DNA from: Methanoregulaceae archaeon
Lineage (GTDB): Archaea > Halobacteriota > Methanomicrobia > Methanomicrobiales > Methanospirillaceae
DNA length: 5,885 nucleotides
NCBI GenBank assembly: GCA_028679405.1
Contig: JAJRBP010000151.1
Span: forward strand, 1 to 5,885
Direction of reading: 5' to 3'
Shown: in pieces, positions 1 to 4,772 of the stretch
Position numbering within the stretch: the stretch's first letter is position 1
Layout: every line of letters starts with the position of its first letter
Notes under the pieces: generated by a model
Databases searched by the model: none
Seen by the model: only the letters and a program-made list of their open reading frames with translations
What the model was told of the DNA's origin: nothing
Made by a program: the position numbers and the translations under genes

Positions 1-1
1 G

Positions 2-277
2 TTCGGGGGAGAGCACTGGGTCGAGTGGAACCCGGAGGGCTGCCCGTACTATCCCTGCCATTTTGAAGGCCAGAGGTGCGATTACTGTTACTGCCCGTTC
101 TACCCCTGCCGCGAGGAGGACCTCGGGCAGTGGGTCGAGGGTTCGGGGGGCGGACAGGTCTGGAACTGCAGCAGGTGCACCCTGCTCCACGAGCCTGAGG
201 TCGCGTCGTACCTGAAACGGAATCCCGAAGCTGCGCTCGGTGAACTCAGGGCGGTAAGGAAAAAAAGGACTGGTTGA
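2..277 (+). CDS. Cysteine-rich small-domain metal-binding protein (3' part; 5' end outside window)
   Basis: The frame is open from the window edge to TGA at 275-277, giving 91 visible residues. The pattern is dense in cysteines: CPYYPCH, then CDYCYCPFYPC, then a Gly-rich turn and WNCSRCTLLHEP. This matches the archaeal and bacterial 'cysteine-rich small domain' (zf-like) family, a probable metal-binding module whose biochemical role is not established. From memory, such domains often occur near or fused to cobalamin-related proteins in methanogens and anaerobes. That link is inference here, because no cobalamin gene is visible. The tail after the domain is basic (RKKRTG). The stop codon abuts the stop of the convergent gene with no spacer. 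The start and any N-terminal fusion partner lie upstream of the window, so the full length is unknown. Domain identity is fairly sure; function is not. Confidence 0.8.
   Translation, partial: FGGEHWVEWNPEGCPYYPCHFEGQRCDYCYCPFYPCREEDLGQWVEGSGGGQVWNCSRCTLLHEPEVASYLKRNPEAALGELRAVRKKRTG
260..266 (-). terminator. Possible oligo-T terminator of the DUF1858 gene
   Basis: Seven consecutive A on the + strand read as T7 on the - strand, starting about 12 nt past the stop codon of the leftward gene. Archaeal RNA polymerase terminates at oligo-T runs without needing a hairpin. The run lies inside the end of the convergent cysteine-rich gene (its Lys-Lys codons), so it may be only coding sequence. Confidence 0.35.
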
Positions 278-469
278 TTATTCCTTGATACCGAGGGCAG
301 AGATGAGCTCGGCAAGGGGGATGCCATGTGCCTCGGCCGCTTCGCGGATCGTCTCGCCACGGGCAATTGCGCACCCCACACACCCCATCCCGAACTTGAA
401 GAGTACCTCTGTAGACTCGGGCTTTGCCTTTAAAAGGTCATATATCGTGCTGTCTGCAGTAATCTCCAT
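278..469 (-). CDS. DUF1858-family small CxxC protein (hybrid-cluster-protein-associated redox disulfide type)
   Basis: This 63-residue protein starts with MEITADSTIYDLL and contains GMGCVGCAIA with C30-x2-C33, followed by GETIREAAEAHG and LISALGIKE. Length and motif fit the DUF1858 / 'hybrid cluster protein-associated redox disulfide domain' family, which is normally about 60 residues. The CxxC is presumed redox-active or metal-binding, and the protein should be cytosolic. No direct function is established for the stand-alone form. There is no convincing ribosome binding site before the ATG. Instead a TATA-like element lies about 30 nt upstream (495-502), so transcription probably begins within a few bases of the ATG and the mRNA is likely leaderless. 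The TAA abuts the TGA of the convergent gene. The gene is divergent from the RPA operon. Family call is good; role unknown. Confidence 0.85.
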   Translation of the reverse strand: MEITADSTIYDLLKAKPESTEVLFKFGMGCVGCAIARGETIREAAEAHGIPLAELISALGIKE

Positions 470-494
470 ACAGGCGTACTATTCGGCGGTGGCA

Positions 495-502
495 TACTTA
501 AA
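495..502 (-). promoter_or_regulatory. TATA-box-like element for the DUF1858 gene (may also serve the RPA operon on +)
   Basis: The - strand reads TTTAAGTA, centred about 29 nt before the ATG at 469. An archaeal TATA box lies about 25 nt before the start site, which places the start site near 470-474, essentially at the ATG. Read on the + strand the same site contains CTTAAA, a good archaeal box A, which would start rightward transcription near 525. It could therefore be a shared bidirectional element. Confidence 0.45.
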
Positions 503-542
503 CCTGTACATGTGACGCAGTTTCACACCGCGCCTGCTGATC

Positions 543-550
543 CTTTATGC
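543..550 (+). promoter_or_regulatory. Alternative TATA-like element for the RPA operon
   Basis: CTTTATGC lies about 40 nt before the ATG at 586. If used, transcription would start near 570 and leave a leader of about 15 nt that still carries the GGAG at 573-576. That would make the inverted repeat at 551-577 a DNA element between TATA and start site rather than an RNA hairpin. The alternative is the CTTAAA at 497-502. The sequence alone does not decide between them. Confidence 0.3.
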
Positions 551-577
551 TCTCCGTACCATATCTTGGGACGGAGA
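551..577 (+). promoter_or_regulatory. Inverted repeat / potential hairpin covering the RPA ribosome binding site
   Basis: TCTCCGT (551-557) pairs perfectly with ACGGAGA (571-577). After one A-G mismatch, CCA (559-561) pairs with TGG (567-569), leaving a five-base loop TATCT. The 3' arm contains GGAG (573-576), the best Shine-Dalgarno match for the ATG at 586, and the 5' arm is CTCC. As RNA this would hide the ribosome binding site. As DNA it could be a protein-binding palindrome. The base pairing is read directly; the function is inferred. Confidence 0.5.
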
Positions 578-579
578 TG
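573..579 (+). promoter_or_regulatory. Ribosome binding site that decides the RPA start
   Basis: GGAGATG resembles the archaeal GGAGGTG consensus and ends 6 nt before the ATG at 586. The in-frame ATGs at 547 and 577 lack a properly spaced site: the one at 577 overlaps this motif, and the one at 547 follows CCTTT. This favours 586 as the start. Confidence 0.5.
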
Positions 580-585
580 TATGGG

Positions 586-1818
586 ATGGATATACCCGAG
601 ATTGCAGAAAGAATCTCCTTGAAATTCGTGCAAAAAGGATGCAATGTGGACCGTCAGAAGATCGAACCGAAACTCCGCCGCCTGATCGAGGAGTTCGGAG
701 TCCCTCCCGCGGAGGCGGAACGGACCGTGCAGAACGAGCTCTTCCGGGAATTCGGGATCGTCATCGGCCCGGGCGGGGGCGGGGGCGGATCCGAGAAGAA
801 GGCGATCGCGGAGGCGGTGCCCGGGGAATGGGTGACGGTCGAGGGGAGGGTCGTGGCCCTCTCGCGGCCCCCCAGCCCCGCAATCAGCGCGACCGGGGTC
901 CTGTCGGACGAGAGCGGTTCGATAAGGTTCGTCATCTGGTCGAAGGCGAGCGCGCCTGAGATCAGGACGGGAACCTGGTACCGGTTCGAGTCGGCGGTGG
1001 TCGACGAGTTCAAGGGGGTTTCCAACCTCAAGGTTCATTCGGGGACGAAGGTGACGGAGATTACCCACGAAGGAGCCCTCATCCCGAATGTCCGGAAGAT
1101 ATCAGAACTGAGCCCCGGAGTCGGGAACGTCAGGGCGAAGGTAATCCAGGAGTGGGAAGCGAACCATGAACGGATGCTCCAGACCGGCCTCCTTGGCGAC
1201 GAGACAGCGACGATCAAGTTCGTGATGTGGAAGGAGGAAGGAAAGGAGAGGCTGGTCCCTGGCACCGTCTACACGATCTACTATGCGATGGTGGACGAAT
1301 ACAATGGCCGGCTCTCGCTGAACCTCAATACGGCAACTGCGATTCCCGAGGAGGGCGACCTTGCGGTCAGCTCGGGAGAGAGCCACATGGAAGGAGCCCT
1401 GGTCCACATCGCGCCAGGCTCCGGACTGATAAAGAGGTGCCCGGTAGAGGGGTGCAACCGGGTCCTTTCAAGGCAGAACTACTGCCCTGTCCACGAGATC
1501 CAGCCGAAGTATATCTACGATCTCAGGATCAAGGGATGGATCGATGACGGGATAAAAACGAACGAGGTACTCGTCCAGCGTGAGATGGTAGAGACGCTCA
1601 CCGGGATCACGCTGGACCAGGCGCAGGAGATCGCAGAGAACAACCCACTCGGGATGGACGAGGTATTTCTCAGGATCCGCGATCGCGTGCTCGGAAGGTA
1701 CCTGGACTGCGGAGGTCGGGAGATAGACAGGAGGATACTTGCCAATACTTGTGCATTCTGCACGTTCAATCCAGGTAAGCATGCCGACCTTCTGAACAGG
1801 GCGGGTGGCGAACAGTGA
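586..1818 (+). CDS. rpa: Replication factor A / single-stranded DNA-binding protein with tandem OB folds and zinc finger
   Basis: From ATG 586 the protein is 410 residues. An N-terminal helical segment (about 1-58, MDIPEIAERI...) resembles that of other euryarchaeal RPAs. A linker of six glycines follows (63-68). Two clearly related OB folds come next: one at about 82-159 contains TGVLSDESGSIRFVIW and VVDEFKG, the other at about 179-255 contains TGLLGDETATIKFVMW and MVDEYNG. A third OB-like region carries a zinc finger C285-x4-C290-x9-C300-x2-H303, reminiscent of the zinc-ribbon DNA-binding domain C of RPA70. The tail has extra cysteines (C375, C389-x2-C392). Domain order and size match the two-OB plus zinc-finger RPAs of methanogens (such as Methanosarcina RPA2/RPA3). 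It binds ssDNA in replication, repair and recombination. The stop overlaps the next start (GTGA), so the two genes are co-transcribed. An in-frame ATG at 547 would add 13 residues but has poorer initiation signals. Confidence 0.93.
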   Translation: MDIPEIAERISLKFVQKGCNVDRQKIEPKLRRLIEEFGVPPAEAERTVQNELFREFGIVIGPGGGGGGSEKKAIAEAVPGEWVTVEGRVVALSRPPSPAISATGVLSDESGSIRFVIWSKASAPEIRTGTWYRFESAVVDEFKGVSNLKVHSGTKVTEITHEGALIPNVRKISELSPGVGNVRAKVIQEWEANHERMLQTGLLGDETATIKFVMWKEEGKERLVPGTVYTIYYAMVDEYNGRLSLNLNTATAIPEEGDLAVSSGESHMEGALVHIAPGSGLIKRCPVEGCNRVLSRQNYCPVHEIQPKYIYDLRIKGWIDDGIKTNEVLVQREMVETLTGITLDQAQEIAENNPLGMDEVFLRIRDRVLGRYLDCGGREIDRRILANTCAFCTFNPGKHADLLNRAGGEQ

Positions 1819-2408
1819 CACCTGCAGACCAGTCTCGCCCGCCGCGACGGGACCTTTCCTTCGAACGGGAACCTGCACGCAGGGTGTTTGCGTCCGAACT
1901 CCGCGAGGCCCGCGTCCAGTTCAGGGACGGGACCGATGAGAAGAGCCCGAGTTACGTCCTCCTTCCTACCGGCGAACGGTGCAACCGGGTTTTCATAGTC
2001 GGAGCCTTTACAGAGAAGAAACGGCAGGGCGACCAGAATATATTCTACCGGGCAAGAGTTGCCGATCCGACCGGAACGTTCTCGGTGATGGCCGGGTCCT
2101 ACCAGCCGGAGGCGATGCAGCAGATCGCGAGGATCGAACCGCCCGCATTTGTCGCAGTGGTTGGCAAACCCTCCCTTTACGAAACACCGGACGGAGCGAT
2201 AATCGTCTCGGTCCGGGCAGAATCGGCAACCATCGTGGAGCGCGAGGTCCGCGACTGCTGGGTGCTCGATACCGCGCAGAAGACGCTGGACCGGATCGAC
2301 GCGATCGGGAAAACCCCCGACTCGGAACGTGCCGCACAGGAATATCATATCGATCCTGTCGTTTACCGCAAGATGGTCTACGATGCCCTGAGCCAGTTGA
2401 AAATGTGA
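1815..2408 (+). CDS. rpap: RPA-associated protein (RPAP, COG3390-like), OB-fold partner of RPA
   Basis: This is a 197-residue protein starting with GTG at 1815, whose GTGA overlaps the RPA stop. A weak ribosome binding site, GGGTGG (1803-1808), precedes it. The N-terminal 20 residues are polar and basic. FASELREARVQF and YVLLPTGERCNRVFIVGAFTEKK then lead into an OB-fold core: FYRARVADPTGTFSVMAG (about 76-93), a hydrophobic FVAVVGKPSLY strand, and a basic-acidic helical C-terminus ending YRKMVYDALSQLKM. This layout and position directly after rpa match the RPA-associated proteins of Euryarchaeota. From published work in Haloferax (recalled), these interact specifically with the RPA encoded beside them and take part in DNA repair. 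Expected role: subunit of an RPA-RPAP ssDNA-binding complex. An oligo-T terminator follows. Family confidence is high; the precise mechanism in methanogens is less known. Confidence 0.88.
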   Translation: MTPADQSRPPRRDLSFEREPARRVFASELREARVQFRDGTDEKSPSYVLLPTGERCNRVFIVGAFTEKKRQGDQNIFYRARVADPTGTFSVMAGSYQPEAMQQIARIEPPAFVAVVGKPSLYETPDGAIIVSVRAESATIVEREVRDCWVLDTAQKTLDRIDAIGKTPDSERAAQEYHIDPVVYRKMVYDALSQLKM

Positions 2409-2427
2409 ACGGTCGCCTGGAACATTA

Positions 2428-2435
2428 TTTTTTTT
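2428..2435 (+). terminator. Oligo-T terminator of the RPA operon
   Basis: Eight consecutive T lie about 20 nt after the stop codon, followed by a second T-rich stretch (TTTTATTATT, 2443-2452). There is no stem before the run, as expected for intrinsic termination in Archaea. Confidence 0.65.
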
Positions 2436-2546
2436 GTCAGAATTTTATTATTCATATACTTCCCGATTCTTGTGACTGCCGGTGTAACGGGACAAGTGGA
2501 AGAGGACGGATAAAGGCGTGACCGGACGATTTCACTGACCAGACTG

Positions 2547-2567
2547 ACGTTCAAAATACGTTCAAAA
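2547..2567. repeat. Two tandem copies of ACGTTCAAAA, 11-bp period
   Basis: ACGTTCAAAA occurs at 2547-2556 and again at 2558-2567, separated by one T. The second copy runs directly into the A-rich tract that serves as terminator on the - strand. Only two copies exist, so it may be chance duplication in an AT-rich spacer. Confidence 0.5.
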
Positions 2568-2575
2568 ATAAAAAA
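2564..2575 (-). terminator. Oligo-T terminator of the ribK-ribB operon
   Basis: On the - strand the sequence reads TTTTTTATTTTT, beginning about 45 nt beyond the ribB stop. A T-rich tract of this length is a typical archaeal intrinsic terminator. It faces the T8 run of the convergent operon. Confidence 0.6.
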
Positions 2576-2619
2576 GTCTTTGGACCGGATAAGGAGGGCA
2601 ATCGAGGTTGAATAAGTCC

Positions 2620-3294
2620 TTAGTGCCCTCTCGCCTTATCCCAGGCTTCGAGCACCTCGGCACCCTCGATGAATACCAGCCCGTTCCTTCCGGCATATTT
2701 TCTGGCATCCTCCTTGGAGAGTGCATTCCCAGTCTCGTCGTCAAGCATTTCGCAGATGGTGATGGCGGGGGTGATCCCGGCCATCGCGGCGAGTGCGACC
2801 GAGAGTTCGGTCTGGCCCCTCCGCTTGTCCAGGAGGCCCTCGGCAGCCCGGAGGATCGCGACGTGGCCGGGGGATCGGAACTGCGCATGGAAATCAGCGC
2901 CGCCACCGTTGAGAGAACGCTTAACCTGCGACGCAAGTGCAGTAATGGTCAGTGCCCGGTCACGGTCGGTGATACCGGTGAATGTCTCCCGGTGGTTTAC
3001 CCAGAGCGAGAATGATGACCTGTTCTTCCGGTCGTACGGGATCTCACCAGGACGCTCTGCGACCCCGCAGTCATGAAGGAGATCGGATGCGAACGGCAGC
3101 CCGAGCCGGAGGGCCGCATCGGGGCTTACCGCGGTACAGATGAGCCCTCCACCGTCCTTACGCATCCGGCGGATCGCACCCGGCGTTACCGAGGCGGCAC
3201 TGATTGCGAAATCTGTCTCTCTCTCCCTTTCGTCGAAGTCATAGAGGAGGATGAACTCCCCCCTGGCAAGCGCCTTTATCGCGTCCTCAATCAT
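2620..3294 (-). CDS. ribB: 3,4-dihydroxy-2-butanone 4-phosphate synthase
   Basis: This 224-residue protein has the normal length of a stand-alone archaeal RibB. The enzyme converts ribulose 5-phosphate to 3,4-dihydroxy-2-butanone 4-phosphate plus formate, supplying the xylene-ring carbons of riboflavin, and uses divalent metals in the cytosol. Visible motifs are the acidic loop DFDERERETD (19-28, with E24, E26 and D28), KDGGGLICTA with C53, NHRETFTGITDRDRA (100-114), FRSPGHV with H144, and ICEM with E182. The usual RRGHTE metal-binding histidine is replaced: the codon is CAG, giving RRGQTE with Gln161. I aligned this from memory to the M. jannaschii enzyme, where the equivalent is His164. The start ATG overlaps the ribK stop by 8 nt (ATGATTGA), and a GGAG site lies 7 nt before it, so the gene is the second of the operon. 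Function is assigned with high confidence despite the substitution. Confidence 0.93.
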   Translation of the reverse strand: MIEDAIKALARGEFILLYDFDERERETDFAISAASVTPGAIRRMRKDGGGLICTAVSPDAALRLGLPFASDLLHDCGVAERPGEIPYDRKNRSSFSLWVNHRETFTGITDRDRALTITALASQVKRSLNGGGADFHAQFRSPGHVAILRAAEGLLDKRRGQTELSVALAAMAGITPAITICEMLDDETGNALSKEDARKYAGRNGLVFIEGAEVLEAWDKARGH

Positions 3295-3955
3295 CTGAAA
3301 TCTCCACGGTTACCTGGTCCATGTCTGCAAGCCCAAGCCTGGGCCGGAGTTCTATGGGCGAGACCACCTCGATCACGTCTTCCGGGTAGTGGGTCCGGCC
3401 CGGCACCACGATCCCGCAGGGGATGTCTGCAATCCTGCAGGGAAGGCATTTCGCACTGCCAAAGGTTCTGCCATCGGCGACAAAGCCGGCAATTGGTACC
3501 CATTCATGACGGTCGAGCTCCCTTCTCACCCTGATACTCTGGGCATCAAGCCTGAGGTTCAGGGTGCCCGGGTAAGGTTCGAACCCAAGGTGTTCAAGGA
3601 ACTGCTGGCGATAGGGTGGGAGTCCCATATAATACCTCCCTTCTCCAAGCCCTGTGACCACGTGGCCCGTCAGCCTGTAACGGGGTGATCCCCGCTCAAA
3701 AATCCGGCGATACTCCGCGTACTCTCTCCTCAGTTCCTCCTCGCCTTCCTTTGTGATGGTAATATACTGCCCGTCCGGCTTAGCCGTCCGGGCGATACAG
3801 TGCTGCCTCTCAAGGGACTGGAGTCTCCTCGAGGCAGTCTGCGGGCTTGCCCCGAGCGTGCCTCCGAGGACCTGGGAGGAGACCCAGACCGGGCCGCGCG
3901 CGTTGCCCATGAGGGCGATCGCCTTGAGGCACTGGAGGTCCTCGGGGATGAGCAT
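3287..3955 (-). CDS. ribK: CTP-dependent riboflavin kinase with N-terminal winged HTH (RbkR-type regulator)
   Basis: From ATG 3955 the protein is 222 residues. The N-terminal part (about 1-85) is a winged helix-turn-helix: LQCLKAIALMG, a recognition region SPQTASRRLQSLERQ, then a wing ending DGQYITITKEGEEEL. The C-terminal part (about 90-222) is archaeal riboflavin kinase with GLGEGRYYMGLPPY (starting at 102), FEPYPGTLNLRLD (PYPGTLN at 127-133, with Thr131 and Asn133 expected to coordinate the metal) and HYPEDVIEVVSPIELRPRLGL. The kinase makes FMN from riboflavin using CTP rather than ATP. HTH-kinase fusions of this kind were described in Archaea as RbkR, an FMN/riboflavin-related transcription factor and kinase (recalled literature). 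An in-frame TTG at 3964 would add three residues. I prefer the ATG because the TATA-like box places the transcript start near 3958. It is the first gene of the ribK-ribB operon. Confidence 0.92.
   Translation of the reverse strand: MLIPEDLQCLKAIALMGNARGPVWVSSQVLGGTLGASPQTASRRLQSLERQHCIARTAKPDGQYITITKEGEEELRREYAEYRRIFERGSPRYRLTGHVVTGLGEGRYYMGLPPYRQQFLEHLGFEPYPGTLNLRLDAQSIRVRRELDRHEWVPIAGFVADGRTFGSAKCLPCRIADIPCGIVVPGRTHYPEDVIEVVSPIELRPRLGLADMDQVTVEISDD
3302..3305 (-). promoter_or_regulatory. Ribosome binding site of ribB inside ribK
   Basis: On the - strand GTGGAGAT contains GGAG, ending 7 nt before the ribB ATG. It lies in the final codons of ribK and supports coupled translation of the overlapping pair. 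Confidence 0.55.
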
Positions 3956-3961
3956 GGTTAT

Positions 3962-3987
3962 CAAATTTGAGATGCATCCTAAATATG
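3962..3987. promoter_or_regulatory. 26-bp imperfect palindrome, candidate RbkR operator
   Basis: The core GATGCATC (3971-3978) is a perfect 8-bp palindrome. It lies within the 20-bp element ATTTGAGATGCATCCTAAAT (3965-3984), whose outer ATTT and AAAT arms are also symmetric. Counting outward to 3962 and 3987, ten of thirteen base pairs match. The element overlaps the ribK TATA-like box and ends next to the predicted start site, the place expected for a repressor site. Symmetry is seen directly; binding by RibK/RbkR is inferred from the known behaviour of that family. Confidence 0.55.
3980..3987 (-). promoter_or_regulatory. TATA-box-like element of the ribK-ribB operon
   Basis: The - strand reads CATATTTA, centred about 29 nt before the ATG at 3955, which predicts transcription starting near 3958 and an almost leaderless mRNA. 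No Shine-Dalgarno motif precedes the ATG, in agreement with this. Confidence 0.5.
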
Positions 3988-4028
3988 GTTTTGGATACTT
4001 CGTGAAATGTCGATTGTCTATTCGTTAA

Positions 4029-4037
4029 TTATAAATA
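4029..4037 (+). promoter_or_regulatory. TATA box of the regulator / mevalonate operon
   Basis: TTATAAATA is a strong archaeal TATA box, centred about 29 nt before the ATG at 4062. Transcription should start near 4058, leaving a leader of only a few bases. The only G-rich run upstream (GGGG, 4043-4046) is too far from the ATG to be a good ribosome binding site. This box is divergent from the ribK promoter about 50 bp away. Confidence 0.6.
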
Positions 4038-4061
4038 TCAAAGGGGAAACGGTACTAAGCC

Positions 4062-4772
4062 ATGAAGTCCGGACTGCGCAATCAGCTCGCAGAAAAGATG
4101 GCAGGCGAGATTACGCTCTCGGAATCCCCGGGGAAAGCACTCCGGAAGTGGAGGATGAGTTTTGACATCCCCCAGGGAGTGCTCTCTGAACACCTGAAGG
4201 TATCACCATCGGTGATCAGCGATTACGAAAGCGGGAGACGGAAGAGTCCGGGGACGGCAATCGTGGGAAAGATCGTGGAGACGATCCTTGCGATCGACGA
4301 AGCGGGAGGCGGGAAGTACATCAGGAAGTACTCGCGCCTTCTCTTCTCGGGGATCGACGACGACGTCATCCACGATATGCATGATTACACGAATGCTGTA
4401 CCGCTCAGACAGTTCGCCGACGCGATCGGCTGCACGACCATCTGCGGTCCGGTCGAAAAGACTATTTTCGGTTACACGGTGATTGACAGTCTCAACGCGA
4501 TACTCCGGCTCTCCGCGGATGAGTTCAACTGCATTTACGGGTGGAGCACGGAGCGTGCGCTCATCTTCTCCGGGGTAACGACCGGGAAATCACCCATGGT
4601 CGCGATCCGCGTGACCCCGTTCAAACCGAGGGCTGTAGTACTCCAGGGACTCCCCGCCTCGCGAGTGGACCCCCTGGTGGCTAAGATGGCAGAAACAGAC
4701 CGGATAACCGTGCTCTCCACCGAGATGGGTACCGAGCAGCTTGTTCACAATCTGAGGCAGAAACAATGGTAG
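4062..4772 (+). CDS. XRE/Cro-type transcriptional regulator with C-terminal sensor-like domain (COG1709-like)
   Basis: This 236-residue protein has a Cro/C1-type helix-turn-helix at about 24-78: [22 protein letters not shown], then [19 protein letters not shown], the classic 'S.IS.YE.G.R.SP' recognition region. A basic linker (KYIRKYSR, 85-92) leads to a C-terminal domain of about 140 residues with [32 protein letters not shown] and [17 protein letters not shown]. This domain has an alternating alpha-beta look and is probably ligand-binding. It resembles the archaeal predicted-regulator group COG1709 as I remember it; I know of no established ligand. It is the first gene of the operon and overlaps HMG-CoA synthase by 7 nt (ATGGTAG), so it is very likely co-transcribed. 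That makes it a good candidate for control of isoprenoid synthesis. A strong TATA box lies 25-33 nt before the ATG. DNA-binding is confidently assigned; target and effector are inference. Confidence 0.85.
   Translation: MKSGLRNQLAEKMAGEITLSESPGKALRKWRMSFDIPQGVLSEHLKVSPSVISDYESGRRKSPGTAIVGKIVETILAIDEAGGGKYIRKYSRLLFSGIDDDVIHDMHDYTNAVPLRQFADAIGCTTICGPVEKTIFGYTVIDSLNAILRLSADEFNCIYGWSTERALIFSGVTTGKSPMVAIRVTPFKPRAVVLQGLPASRVDPLVAKMAETDRITVLSTEMGTEQLVHNLRQKQW

Larger units (their letters stand above)
2409..2619. other. Convergent intergenic region (211 bp), no gene seen
   Basis: The region separates the 3' ends of the RPA operon (+) and the riboflavin operon (-). It is much more AT-rich at both edges than the flanking genes. 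It contains T8 on the + strand near the left gene and an A5-T-A6 tract (T-rich on the - strand) toward the right gene, so both operons appear to end here. The only frames inside are very short, for example a 13-codon GTG frame at 2472-2513, and show no family resemblance. A tandem ACGTTCAAAA repeat (2547-2567) is present. No tRNA or other recognisable RNA gene was seen. Confidence 0.6.

Noticed and set aside
547..585. Extended N-terminus of RPA from ATG 547
   Set aside because: There is no ribosome binding site at 547, the extension would overlap a TATA-like box and the hairpin, and the family-like N-terminus begins at MDIPEIAERI. It is kept only as an alternative.
523..1068. Open frame of 181 codons on the - strand opposite the start of RPA
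   Set aside because: Its composition is highly Arg/Pro/Asp-rich, no family is recognised, and it is fully covered by the RPA gene and its promoter.
1515..2348. Long open frame (277 codons) on the - strand across the RPA/RPAP junction
   Set aside because: It lies antisense to two genes with clear family motifs. Its translation is rich in Arg, Pro and Ser with no recognisable domain, as is usual for shadow frames in G+C-rich DNA.
2472..2513. 13-codon GTG frame in the intergenic region
   Set aside because: It is too short, has no ribosome binding site and no family resemblance, and lies between terminator signals.
2507..2594. Two similar CGGATAA(A)GG words (about 2507 and 2586) in the intergenic region
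   Set aside because: They are short, imperfect and only two copies, not distinguishable from chance.
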